Source of the DNA: CAVSUR01 sp052143655
GTDB lineage: Bacteria; Actinomycetota; Actinomycetes; Streptosporangiales; Streptosporangiaceae
Assembly: GCA_052143655.1 (NCBI GenBank)
Contig: JBKQSL010000283.1
Location: 1 to 27,652 of the forward strand
DNA length: 27,652 nucleotides
Direction of reading: 5' to 3'
In this document: positions 1-7,579 of the stretch, in pieces
How the letters are laid out: each line of letters opens with the position of its first letter
Position numbering within the stretch: the stretch's first letter is position 1
Notes under the pieces: generated by a model
Told to the model about the DNA's origin: nothing
The model's database searches: none
The model's input: only the letters and a program-made list of their open reading frames with translations
Position numbers and translations under genes: made by a program

Positions 1-219
1 CGACAGCGCATCGACCACCAGGCCGAGCTGACGCCGCGCGACGGCGAGCACCGCCTCGGACCGGTCGCTCTCGGAGAGGTTAGCGCCGGCGTCGGCCGGA
101 TCCTGCGGGTATTCCGCGGCTACGTCGCGCTGCGCGTCCGCCCGGTCGAGCACGGCAATGGACCGGCCGAGCTCGGCACGTATCACCTCCAGGCGCTTGC
201 GCGCCATCGCAGTATCCAT
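1..219 (-). CDS. DksA/TraR-like zinc-finger protein, N-terminal part (runs off window)
   Basis: Seen: an open frame reads leftwards from an ATG at 217-219 and leaves the window after 73 codons with no stop. A strong ribosome binding site (GGGAGGTG on the minus strand, about 229-237) lies in front of it. The peptide begins MDTAMARKRLEVIRAEL and continues through an acidic, charged, helical stretch containing NLSESDRSEAVL. Family knowledge: actinobacterial TraR/DksA C4 zinc-finger proteins begin with this kind of helical hairpin and carry the Cys4 finger near the C-terminus. They bind RNA polymerase or act as general regulators. The zinc finger would lie outside the window, so the assignment rests on the N-terminal pattern only. 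Third codon positions are strongly GC-rich, which supports real coding. Confidence 0.6.
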   Translation of the reverse strand, partial: MDTAMARKRLEVIRAELGRSIAVLDRADAQRDVAAEYPQDPADAGANLSESDRSEAVLAVARRQLGLVVDALS

Positions 220-297
220 TCCGCCTGCACCTCCCTATCGCGGGATCGCCGGGCAGCGCGAGGAATAAGGCTCGCGCTGCCCGGTCAGCCCGCTTGC

Positions 298-1188
298 TCA
301 CCGCAGCGCGTTGCCGTCGCTGCCTGAGGTTGCCGTCGTGGTCACGGCGCCGCCCGCCCGGCAGAGCGCGGCTAACTGGCCGTGCTGGCCCGTCGCCGCG
401 GCGGCCGGCTCGATCAGTTCCGGGCCGTTATGCCGCACGGAGTTGACCGCGGTCGAGACCGGATACGACTCCAGCAGCCCGGAGATCGCCGGCGCGAGCA
501 GCGGCCGCAACTGCGCCGGATCGGTGACCTCCGGGTCCAGCCAGTCCGGCCAGCTGCCCGGATCGATGATCATCGGCATCCGGTCGTGGATGCGGCCCAG
601 CTCGTCCGGCGCGCTGGTGGTGATGATCGTCGCGGTCCACAGCCAGGCGGCCGGGTCGTCCTCCGGCACCTCGCGGTCCCGCCACAGCTCATAGAGGCCG
701 GCGAAGGCCAGCGGCCGCCCGTCAGCGCGGTGAATGAAATACGGCTGCTTTCCAGCGCCCTTGCCGGCGGTCCCGCCGCCCGCCGCCACCCGCTGCGGAC
801 CGGAATCACCGACGACCTGGCCGGGGGCGGCGGCCTGGTCGAGGCGCTGCCACTCGTAATACCCGTCGGCCGGCAGCAGGCACCGCCGCCGGGCGAACGC
901 GCGCCGGAACGCCGGCTTGTCGGCCACGGTCTCGGCCCGGGCGTTGATCATCCTGCTGCCGATCGAGATGTCCTTGGCCCAGAACGGCACCAGGCCCCAG
1001 CGGACCACCCGCAGCTCGCGCTCGGCGCGCCCGTGCTCGTCGTCGCGGCGGGTGAGCACCGCGTACACCGGCTTGGTCGGGGCGACGTTGTAATCCGGCT
1101 CCAGCGGCTCGCTGACGCGGTCGCGCTGCACGCCGAACTCCTCGAGGAGCTCGATGCGCTTGCGCGCGGACGCATACCGGCCGCACAT
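298..1188 (-). CDS. SRAP-domain abasic-site processing protein (YedK/HMCES family)
   Basis: This 296-residue protein should cross-link to abasic sites in single-stranded DNA through its N-terminal Cys and shield them during replication. Seen: it begins MCGRY, so removal of Met exposes Cys2, the family's nucleophile. Other family landmarks are WGLVPFW (64-70), the Asn in MINARAET (about 82), Glu112 in GYYEW and His201 in IHDRMPMII, which match the known catalytic Asn, Glu and His. The C-terminal signature STAVNSVRHNGPELIEP is present. A Gly/Ala-rich insertion of about 30 residues (118-147) separates the YYEW motif from the next strand, probably a surface loop. The start is fixed by chemistry (Cys2) and by a GGTGAGG ribosome site just upstream. 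It is divergent from aroA. No actinobacterial LexA box was seen in front of it. Confidence 0.95.
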   Translation of the reverse strand: MCGRYASARKRIELLEEFGVQRDRVSEPLEPDYNVAPTKPVYAVLTRRDDEHGRAERELRVVRWGLVPFWAKDISIGSRMINARAETVADKPAFRRAFARRRCLLPADGYYEWQRLDQAAAPGQVVGDSGPQRVAAGGGTAGKGAGKQPYFIHRADGRPLAFAGLYELWRDREVPEDDPAAWLWTATIITTSAPDELGRIHDRMPMIIDPGSWPDWLDPEVTDPAQLRPLLAPAISGLLESYPVSTAVNSVRHNGPELIEPAAAATGQHGQLAALCRAGGAVTTTATSGSDGNALR

Positions 1189-1345
1189 GTCCTCACCTTG
1201 ACGTCACGAGAGAAGCAGGGGGCATTCTCAGATTGAGGCAGTTCATAGCCGCGAACGGCAGATGTCAAACCTCGCCGCCGCCGGCACCTGCGCCGCGGGC
1301 CCGGCCGCCCGTGCCCGGCGGGGACGGCGCCAGCCCGCGCTGGGC

Positions 1346-1351
1346 TACCCT
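1346..1351 (+). promoter_or_regulatory. Leaderless -10 element of aroA
   Basis: TACCCT fits TANNNT and ends 6 bases before the ATG at 1358. There is no ribosome binding site between them. This spacing puts the transcription start on or next to the A of the ATG, as in actinobacterial leaderless genes. No convincing -35 is visible. Confidence 0.5.
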
Positions 1352-1357
1352 GCCTGC

Positions 1358-2845
1358 ATGGACGCATCTGCCGCCCCGGCTGGCCCCGCTCCCGACTGGC
1401 GCGCCCCGGCGGCCGCCGGGCCGTGCGACGGCGTGCTCGCGCTTCCCGGGTCCAAGTCCATGACCAACCGCGCACTGGTACTGGCCGCGCTGGCCAGCGG
1501 GCCGACGCTGATCACCGGGCCGCTGGCGGCCAGGGACACCCTGCTCATGACCGCCGCGCTGGGTGAGCTGGGGGCAATCATCGAGCCGGACAGCCCTCCC
1601 GGGCCGGGCGGCCTTCCCGGGCCAGGCGGCTTTCCCGGGCCGGGCAGCCCGCCCGGGGCAGGCTGCCAGCCGGGCGGGGACAATACCGGGCCGGGTGCGA
1701 GCACGGCGGCGCACGGCGGCCGCCCCGTCCTGCGGGTGACCCCGGCCGTGCTGGCCGGCCCGCCGTCGCCGCGCCGGACGGCGGCGGTGGACGTCGGCAA
1801 CGCCGGGACCGTGCTGCGCTTCGTCCCGCCGGCAGCCGCGCTGACGACGGCCGACGTCCGGTTCAGCGGTGACGCCAGGGCCGCGCAGCGGCCGGTCGGG
1901 CCGCTGCTCGACGGCCTGCGGCAGCTCGGCGCGGTCATCGATGACGGCGACGGCCGGGTCATGTTCACGGTCCGCGGCCGTGGCGGCCTGCCCGGCGGCT
2001 CGGTCACCCTCGACGCCTCAGCCTCGTCCCAGCTCGTCTCCGGCCTGATGCTGGCCTCCCCGCGCTACGACAAGGGCGTGGAGATCCGGCACGAGGGACC
2101 GCCGGTCCCGTCGGCGCCGCACCTGGCGATGACGGTGGCGATGCTCCGCGCGGCGGGCGCGCAGGTCAGCGAGGACGCCCGGGAGGCGCCAGGCCCGGGC
2201 GGGCGGCCGGGGGTCCCGGACATCTGGCGGGTGCATCCGGGCAGCCTGGATCCGCGGGCGATCGACATCGAGCCCGACCTGTCGAATGCTGCGCCGTTCC
2301 TGGCCGCCGCCCTGGTCACCGGCGGCAGCATCACGATCTCCGGCTGGCCGCGCGCCAGCCTCCAGCCGGCCGGGCAGATCCTCGCGGTGCTGACCGAGAT
2401 GGGCGCCCGGTGCGAGCTCGGCCCGGCCGGCCTGACGGTGACCGGCTCGGGCACCATCCGCGGGACCTGCGCCGACCTGCGCGACATCAGCGAGCTGTCG
2501 CCGGTGCTGACTGCGGTCGCGGCGCTGGCCAGCTCGCCGTCGGAGTTCACCGGCATCGGCCACCAGCGCAACCAGGAATGCGACCGGCTAGCGGCGCTCG
2601 CGGCCGAGATCGGCGCACTCGGCGGTGCCGTGACCGAGCTGACCGACGGGCTGGCGATCGTGCCGCGGCCGCTGCAGGCCGGCCCCGCGGCGTTCGCCAG
2701 CCATGACGACCACCGGCTGGTGATGGCCGCGGCCGTGCTCGGCCTGGTCGTGCCCGGCCTGCGGGTGGCCAACGCGGCCACCGTCGGCAAGACCTTCCCC
2801 GGCTTCCTGCGGCTGTGGGAGCAACTCGTGGGCGGACCGTCCTGA
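1358..2845 (+). CDS. aroA: 3-phosphoshikimate 1-carboxyvinyltransferase (EPSP synthase)
   Basis: AroA joins shikimate-3-phosphate and phosphoenolpyruvate, the sixth step of the shikimate pathway. Seen in the 495-residue protein: the N-terminal PGSKSMTNRALVLAAL (30-45), GNAGTVLRF (148-156), the SASSQ substrate-binding stretch (221-225), EPDLSNAAPFLAAAL, NQECDRLAAL and SHDDHRLVMAA, ending with a GKTFPGF motif. These cover both inside-out alpha/beta lobes. A more upstream in-frame start at 1262 exists, but the 1358 ATG has a leaderless -10 box in front and matches family starts better. Odd: a Gly/Pro-rich insertion at residues 79-121, made partly of a tandem hexapeptide, makes the protein about 45-60 residues longer than usual. 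rsgA begins inside the 3' end of this gene, so the two are probably co-transcribed. Confidence 0.96.
   Translation: MDASAAPAGPAPDWRAPAAAGPCDGVLALPGSKSMTNRALVLAALASGPTLITGPLAARDTLLMTAALGELGAIIEPDSPPGPGGLPGPGGFPGPGSPPGAGCQPGGDNTGPGASTAAHGGRPVLRVTPAVLAGPPSPRRTAAVDVGNAGTVLRFVPPAAALTTADVRFSGDARAAQRPVGPLLDGLRQLGAVIDDGDGRVMFTVRGRGGLPGGSVTLDASASSQLVSGLMLASPRYDKGVEIRHEGPPVPSAPHLAMTVAMLRAAGAQVSEDAREAPGPGGRPGVPDIWRVHPGSLDPRAIDIEPDLSNAAPFLAAALVTGGSITISGWPRASLQPAGQILAVLTEMGARCELGPAGLTVTGSGTIRGTCADLRDISELSPVLTAVAALASSPSEFTGIGHQRNQECDRLAALAAEIGALGGAVTELTDGLAIVPRPLQAGPAAFASHDDHRLVMAAAVLGLVVPGLRVANAATVGKTFPGFLRLWEQLVGGPS
1596..1667 (+). repeat. 18-bp tandem repeat (about 4 copies) inside aroA
   Basis: Four consecutive 18-base units share the core CCCGGGCC-GGC-GC. 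The first three are close to identical and the fourth is diverged. They encode a collagen-like series of six-residue units of the form xPGPGG (PPGPGG, LPGPGG, FPGPGS, PPGAGC). The repeat lies in the insertion of AroA and keeps the reading frame, because 18 is a multiple of 3. Confidence 0.85.
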
Positions 2846-3861
2846 GCAGGCCGTCCAGCCACGCGCGGCTGGACGAAGACGACGTCCGGGTGCGACCGGG
2901 CCGCGGCTCGCGGCCGCGCACCCGGCGCCGCCCCGCTCACGCCGACGCCGCCGATGCCCTGGTCACCGCGGTAGACCGCGGCCGGTACCGGTGCGTGCTC
3001 AGCCAGCACGGCGACCGCCCGGTGACCGCGATGCAGGCTCGCGAGCTCGGCCGCCGCAGCGTCGTCGTCGGGGACAGCGTCAGCCTGGCCGGGGACGTCT
3101 CCGGGCAGCCGGGCACGCTGGCCCGGATCGTGCGGATCGCGCCGCGGCGCTCGGTGCTGCGCCGCTCCGCCGATGACGCCGATCCGGTCGAGCGGGCGAT
3201 CGTGGCCAATGCCGACCAGCTGGGGATCGTCTGCGCGCTGGCCGACCCGCCGCCGCGGCCGCGGCTGATCGACCGCTTCCTGGTCGCCGGCTACGACGCC
3301 GGGCTGGATCCGCTGCTCATCCTGACCAAGGCCGACCTGGCCGGGCCGCAGGACCTGCTGGCCGCCTACGAGCCGCTGGGCGTCCCTGCCGTGGTGACCG
3401 GCAGGCCGCTGACGCCTGACGCGCTGGCGCAGCTGCGCGCCCGGCTGGCGAGCCGGGTGAGCGTGCTCGTCGGCCACTCCGGCGTCGGCAAGTCAACCCT
3501 GGTCAACACGCTGCTGCCGGACGCCGACCGGGCGGTGGGCACGGTCAGCCCGGTCACCGGCCGGGGCCGGCACACCTCCTCGTCGGCTGTCGCGCTGCCG
3601 CTGCCGGGCGGCGGCTGGATCATCGACACACCGGGGCTGCGCAGCTTCGGCCTCGGCCACATCGCGGCCGACCGGGTGGTGAGCGCGTTCCCTGACCTGG
3701 CCGAGGGGGTGGCATTGTGCCCGCCAGGCTGCTCGCACCTGAGTGCCGACTGCGGCCTGGGCGAGTGGGCGGCCGAGCGCGGCGGCGACCCGGCTCTGGC
3801 CGCCCGGCTCGACTCGCTGCGCCGCCTGCTGCGCAGCCGGGAAGGCCTCGATCCCGGCTGA
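2815..3861 (+). CDS. rsgA: Ribosome small subunit-dependent GTPase
   Basis: RsgA is a circularly permuted GTPase that checks late maturation of the 30S subunit. Seen in 348 residues: an N-terminal OB-like region starting with LDEDDVRVRPGRG, then G4 TKAD (171-174), the P-loop GHSGVGKST (220-228) and G3 DTPG (271-274). The order G4-G1-G3 proves the permutation. The C-terminal zinc knuckle has Cys302, Cys306, His308 and Cys313, a CX3CXHX4C spacing slightly tighter than in E. coli. The only good in-frame start before LDEDDV is GTG 2815, giving a 31-base overlap with the aroA end and implying translational coupling. The neighbours aroA and hisN form the usual actinobacterial trio. Confidence 0.95.
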   Translation: MGATRGRTVLSRPSSHARLDEDDVRVRPGRGSRPRTRRRPAHADAADALVTAVDRGRYRCVLSQHGDRPVTAMQARELGRRSVVVGDSVSLAGDVSGQPGTLARIVRIAPRRSVLRRSADDADPVERAIVANADQLGIVCALADPPPRPRLIDRFLVAGYDAGLDPLLILTKADLAGPQDLLAAYEPLGVPAVVTGRPLTPDALAQLRARLASRVSVLVGHSGVGKSTLVNTLLPDADRAVGTVSPVTGRGRHTSSSAVALPLPGGGWIIDTPGLRSFGLGHIAADRVVSAFPDLAEGVALCPPGCSHLSADCGLGEWAAERGGDPALAARLDSLRRLLRSREGLDPG

Positions 3862-4065
3862 GGTCAGCGCCGTGAACCACGCCACCTTGCCGTCCGCCGA
3901 CCGCCGGGTGCCCAGCAGCCGGCCAGCGAGTCCGCCAGTACCAGGCCGCGACCGTGCTCGTCGGCCGGGGCCGTCGCTGCCAGCTCTGCTGGCCGCCCTG
4001 GCCGTTCGCCGGCAGGCCGGCGCTGGCCGTTCCCCCCACTGCGCGCGCTGTGCCCTGGTTAGCGA

Positions 4066-4071
4066 TAGGTT
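4066..4071 (+). promoter_or_regulatory. Leaderless -10 element of hisN
   Basis: TAGGTT (TANNNT) ends 7 bases before the ATG at 4079, with no ribosome binding site in between. It suggests that hisN has its own leaderless promoter although it lies downstream of rsgA. Confidence 0.5.
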
Positions 4072-4078
4072 TCCCGCC

Positions 4079-4876
4079 ATGGCGGGCTATGACGATGACC
4101 TGCGCTTCGCGCACGTCCTCGCGGACGCGGCGGACGACATCACCATGCGCAGGTTCCGCGCCCTCGACCTGAAGGTGACGGCCAAGCCCGACCTCACCCC
4201 GGTCAGCGACGCCGACCTGGCCACCGAGGAGTCGCTGCGGAACGTGCTGAGCCGGGCCCGGCCGAGGGACGCCATGCTCGGCGAGGAGTACGGCCGGACC
4301 GGGTCCAGCCCCCGATGCTGGGTCATCGACCCGATCGACGGCACGAAGAACTACGTGCGCGGCGTCCCGGTCTGGGCCACGCTCATCGCGCTGATGGCCG
4401 ATGGCGCGGTCACCGTCGGCGTGGTCTCTGCTCCGGCCCTGGGCCGGCGATGGTGGGCCGGCCGCGATGGCGGGGCGTGGACCGGACGGAGCCTGTCCCG
4501 GGCCGCTTCCTGCCGGGTCTCCGGCGTCAGCAGCCTGGCAGACGCTTCGCTGTCCTACTCAGGCCTGTCCACCTGGGACGACTGCGGACGGCTGCCGCAG
4601 TTGCTGGACCTGGCCCGGCAGGTCTGGCGGACCCGCGCCTACGGCGATTTCTGGTCGCACATGCTGGTCGCCGAGGGGGCGGCGGACATCTCGGCCGAGT
4701 CTGAGGTGTCGCTGTGGGACCTGGCCGCCCTGCAGGTCATCGTCGAGGAAGCCGGCGGCAGGTTCACCGACCTCGGCGGGGCGGCCCGCCCGGACGGCGG
4801 AAGCGCGGTCTGCACGAACGGCAAGCTGCACGATGAGGTGCTGGAATTGCTGTCCGCACCGCGCGGCGGCGGCTGA
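4079..4876 (+). CDS. hisN: Histidinol-phosphatase, inositol monophosphatase family
   Basis: HisN removes phosphate from L-histidinol phosphate, the penultimate block of histidine synthesis. Seen in 265 residues: the metal-binding GEEYG (68-72), the family signature WVIDPIDGTKNYVRG (81-95, with Asp84, Asp87 and Thr89), and the C-terminal SLWDLAALQVIVEEAGG with the metal-ligand Asp at about 214. The length matches the family. The frame is open far upstream, but ATG 4079 gives the family N-terminus DDLRFAHVLADAAD and is preceded by a leaderless -10 box. An inositol or fructose phosphatase would look similar; the position after aroA-rsgA, as in other actinobacteria, favours HisN. Confidence 0.9.
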   Translation: MAGYDDDLRFAHVLADAADDITMRRFRALDLKVTAKPDLTPVSDADLATEESLRNVLSRARPRDAMLGEEYGRTGSSPRCWVIDPIDGTKNYVRGVPVWATLIALMADGAVTVGVVSAPALGRRWWAGRDGGAWTGRSLSRAASCRVSGVSSLADASLSYSGLSTWDDCGRLPQLLDLARQVWRTRAYGDFWSHMLVAEGAADISAESEVSLWDLAALQVIVEEAGGRFTDLGGAARPDGGSAVCTNGKLHDEVLELLSAPRGGG

Positions 4877-5122
4877 AGCAGCGGCGGCTGAAAGAGCGCC
4901 GGTCGACCTGGCCGCTGGGTATTGCCGTGCGGCCGGTCATCGCGGATCCTGTACCTCAGCGGCAATCACAAGTTCACAAGCAGGCCCCGCTTGCTCGGCG
5001 GCCGGGCTCCGCACCGCGTGGCCTGGCTTCGCACCGGGCCGGCCGGCCTCCGCGCCGGGGCCCGGCCGCCCGCGGCCCCGCGGCGTCCTGGGCAGGGCGG
5101 CGTCCTGGAAAGGTGAGCCAGC

Positions 5123-5521
5123 ATGAAGGTACGCGACGGCATGACCGCGGTGGTGCTGAGCATCGGGCCAGCGCACACCCTGCGCGAGGCAGCGCGGCTG
5201 ATGTCCGCGCACCGGGTCGGCGCCGCAGTGGTCAGCGATCACGACGCTGCGGGCATCGGCATCCTCACTGAGCGGGACGTCCTCGACTCGATCGGCGCCG
5301 GCCAGAACCCGGACGCCGAGCGGGTCGCCGACCACCGGACCGCGGCCGTGGTGTTCGCGTCACCCGAGTGGACGCTGGAGCAGGCGGCCGGCACGATGGT
5401 CCGCGGCGGCTTCCGGCATCTTGTCGTCCTGGACGGCGGTGAGGTCGCCGGCCTGCTGTCCATGCGCGATATCGTCCGCTGCTGGTCCGCCGCGCGCCAG
5501 CCAGCCGGGGTGGCCGGCTAG
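5123..5521 (+). CDS. Two-CBS-domain protein
   Basis: This 132-residue protein consists of little more than a tandem CBS pair (Bateman module), which usually senses adenine nucleotides such as AMP, ATP or SAM. Seen: CBS1 from about 1 to 60, beginning VRDGMTAVVLSIGPAHTLREAARLM and containing GIGILTERDVL. CBS2 runs from about 70 to 128 and ends GLLSMRDIVRCW. Both contain the (S/T)xRD phosphate-binding motif (TERD and SMRD). A good ribosome site (GGAAAGG) precedes the ATG. No effector domain is fused. It sits 246 bases after hisN and 46 bases before an SDR gene. Partner and ligand cannot be read from the sequence. Confidence 0.9.
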   Translation: MKVRDGMTAVVLSIGPAHTLREAARLMSAHRVGAAVVSDHDAAGIGILTERDVLDSIGAGQNPDAERVADHRTAAVVFASPEWTLEQAAGTMVRGGFRHLVVLDGGEVAGLLSMRDIVRCWSAARQPAGVAG

Positions 5522-5567
5522 CCGCCGGTTTGCGCTGGCCGCCGCCTGCGCGCGAGAGTGGGGCGCC

Positions 5568-6320
5568 ATGCGGCTAGCTGGGTGCGTGGCACTGGTCACC
5601 GGCGGATCCTCGGGCATCGGCGCGGCCACGTCGCGCGCGCTGGCCCAGGCGGGCGCCCGGCTGCTGATCGCCGGCCGGGACGCCGGACGGCTGGCCGAGC
5701 TTGCCGCTGAGACCGGCGGCACGCCGCTGCGGGCCGACCTGGCGGCCCCCGGCGGCCCGGCAGGCCTGGCCCGGGCGGCGCTGGACGCCGCGGGGCGGGT
5801 GGACCTGCTGGTCAGCAACGCGGGAATCGGCTGGGCGGGTCCGGTCGGCGAGCTGCCGCAGCAGACCGCGCAGGAACTGGTCACCGTGAACCTCACCGCC
5901 CCCATCCAGCTCTGCGCGCTGCTGGTGCCGGGCATGACCGAGCGGGGCAGCGGCCGGGTGGTGTTCGTCTCGTCTATCGCGGGGGCCACCGGGGTGCGCG
6001 GCGAGGCGGCCTACTCCGCGGCCAAGGGCGGCCTGGGCTATTTCGCCGAGAGCCTCGCCTATGAGCTGGCCGGCACGGGCGTCGGCATATCGCTGGTGGT
6101 GCCCGGGGTGGTGGACACGCCGTTCTTCGAGCGGCGAGGCCGCCCCTACGACCGGCGCAGGCCCGTTCCGGTCAGCGCCGAGAAGGTGGCGGCGGCGATC
6201 GTCGGCGCGGCCCGGCAGGACCGCGCGGTGGTGTTCGTGCCCGGCTGGATGCGGTTCCCCGCCTGGCTGCACGGCGCGGCTCCCGGGATGTTCCGCGCCC
6301 TGGCCGGCCGGTTCGGCTGA
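5568..6320 (+). CDS. Short-chain dehydrogenase/reductase (classical SDR)
   Basis: NAD(P)-dependent oxidoreductase of 250 residues, substrate unknown. Seen: the cofactor-binding TGGSSGIG (11-18), an acidic DL after the third strand, SNAG (83-86), and the catalytic Ser (VVFVSS, 132-136), Tyr149 and Lys153 (YSAAK). The C-terminal half has the PGVVDTPFF sequence common in SDRs. The basic residue after strand 2 (AGRD) suggests NADP(H). The start ATG 5568 has no clear ribosome site; the frame is open upstream, but TGGSSGIG at residue 11 is the usual position. The gene follows the CBS gene by 46 bases and may be co-transcribed. Confidence 0.93.
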   Translation: MRLAGCVALVTGGSSGIGAATSRALAQAGARLLIAGRDAGRLAELAAETGGTPLRADLAAPGGPAGLARAALDAAGRVDLLVSNAGIGWAGPVGELPQQTAQELVTVNLTAPIQLCALLVPGMTERGSGRVVFVSSIAGATGVRGEAAYSAAKGGLGYFAESLAYELAGTGVGISLVVPGVVDTPFFERRGRPYDRRRPVPVSAEKVAAAIVGAARQDRAVVFVPGWMRFPAWLHGAAPGMFRALAGRFG

Positions 6321-6387
6321 GCCAGGGCCCTTGCCCGCGCCGGGCAAGGTGCCGGGCATCGCCGCCCGCCGCTGCGATGATGGACCC

Positions 6388-7005
6388 GTGACATGTGCTC
6401 GCACCGCGGGGCTGGCATTACTCGGCCTGGCCGGTCTGCTGCCGGCGGCCTGCTCGGCCGCCCCGGCTCATCCTGCCGCCACGGCTGCGGCCGCGACGGC
6501 GTCTTCCGCTCCGGCCGCGCGCTCGTCGTCCCCGGTACCGGCCGCGAGCCGCTCCCAGCCGGAGAGCGCCCGGGTACCGGCCGGGCTGGCCTACGGCCGG
6601 TACGCCAACCCGCGGTTCGGCTTCAGCACGCTCTGGCCCACGGCGCTGCGGGCGCAGTCGCCACCCGCCGACGGTGACGGGCAGGCGTGGAGGTCGGCGG
6701 ACGGCCGGGTCACCATGTCCGCCTACGGGACCAACAACACCTCCGGCTACTCGCCGCGGCGCGACGAGAGCGCCGATTCCCGCGGCCTCACGGTGACCTA
6801 CCGCCAGGTCAGCGGGGACATCGTCACCGTCAGCGGGCTCTTCGGCGACGGCGCGACGATCGTGTACCAGCGGGACGTGGTCGGCCGCGGGTCCATCGAC
6901 ACCCTGCAGTGGACCTACCCGGCCAGCCAGAAGGCCCGCTGGGACGCCGCGGTCACCCGGACCGCGCACGGGTTCGCGCCCGGCGACGTGCGGCTCGCGC
7001 ACTGA
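6388..7005 (+). CDS. Putative lipoprotein of unknown function
   Basis: Seen: a GTG start, a hydrophobic signal (LALLGLAGLLPAAC) with a lipobox ending at Cys22, then an Ala/Ser/Pro-rich linker to about residue 68. A globular domain begins YGRYANPRFGFSTLWP and ends near VTRTAHGFAPGD. It should be lipidated and anchored outside the membrane. The globular part has the look of small extracytoplasmic beta-rich domains found after linkers in actinobacterial lipoproteins and kinases, but I do not recognise a named family. GATGAT lies 6 bases before the GTG, a poor leaderless -10. The total length is 205 residues. It is convergent with the CBM48 gene. Confidence 0.8.
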   Translation: MTCARTAGLALLGLAGLLPAACSAAPAHPAATAAAATASSAPAARSSSPVPAASRSQPESARVPAGLAYGRYANPRFGFSTLWPTALRAQSPPADGDGQAWRSADGRVTMSAYGTNNTSGYSPRRDESADSRGLTVTYRQVSGDIVTVSGLFGDGATIVYQRDVVGRGSIDTLQWTYPASQKARWDAAVTRTAHGFAPGDVRLAH

Positions 7006-7069
7006 CCCGCCCGGCCGCCGCCGCAGCGCAACCGGACGACGCGGCGCGGCGCAGTCAGACCTCGCGCGG

Positions 7070-7345
7070 TCAGACCTCGATGACCGACCCGGTGTCGCCG
7101 ATCCGGTCGGCGGCCGGGTCGTCCAGCCAGACGCCGCCAGCGGCCAGGTAGCGGAACACGTACGTGCCCGGGTCAAGATCCACTGAGACGCTGCAGGTCT
7201 GGTTGCTGCGCCGTCTCAGCACGTGACTTCCCGGCCGCCAGTCGTTGAAGTCCCCGACGACGCTCACCGCGCCGTCTGGCTCCTCGATCGGCAGGATGAA
7301 CGTAACGCGCGTCTTGCCGTTGCGCAGTCGGGACCGTCGGAGCAC
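7070..7345 (-). CDS. Isoamylase early-set (CBM48-like) domain protein
   Basis: A 91-residue stand-alone glycogen-binding-type domain (N-terminal early-set fold, as in AMPK-beta and glycogen branching enzyme). Seen: VTFILPIEEPDGAVSVVGDFNDW carries the hallmark GDFNDW, followed by LDPGTYVFRYLAAGGVWLDDPAAD, the family's second half. Start: GTG 7343-7345 with a strong AAAGGAGG ribosome site at 7354-7360. It is probably cytoplasmic and binds alpha-glucan or regulates a partner. No glycogen enzyme is nearby. It ends 65 bases from the convergent lipoprotein gene. An 11-base direct repeat (GTCAGACCTCG at 7054-7064 and 7069-7079) straddles its stop codon. Confidence 0.9.
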   Translation of the reverse strand: MLRRSRLRNGKTRVTFILPIEEPDGAVSVVGDFNDWRPGSHVLRRRSNQTCSVSVDLDPGTYVFRYLAAGGVWLDDPAADRIGDTGSVIEV

Positions 7346-7579
7346 GGCGCAGCCTCCTTTGATGTCCGGTTGCGGTGCCCGGGCCCGCGCCCGGCTCGCA
7401 GGCCGAGCCTGGCCACGCAGCCCGCGCTCCAGTAGGGACTAACGTCCCGGCCGAACGGCTGCGCCGGCTCCGCCGGATCAGCGGCTGCCGTACAGGTGCT
7501 CCAGGGCGAGCCGGCCGAGCCGCTCGAACGCCGAGTCCTGATCGCCGCCACCACCTAGCCGCCGCCGGCCCGGGCACGC

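Noticed and set aside
80..301. 73-codon minus-strand frame overlapping the DksA-like gene
   Set aside because: It is Arg/Ala/Gly-rich as expected of a wrong frame, and the frame starting at 219 has a strong ribosome site and a plausible protein.
1189..1262. Actinobacterial LexA (SOS) box upstream of the SRAP gene
   Set aside because: CGAAC occurs near 1250, but the matching GTTCG half-site at the proper distance is absent.
7491..7560. Minus-strand peptide GDQDSAFERLGRLALEHLYGSR with very GC-rich third positions, between larA and the CBM48 gene
   Set aside because: The frame opens after a stop only about 11 codons earlier and contains no ATG, GTG or TTG, so no gene can be supported.
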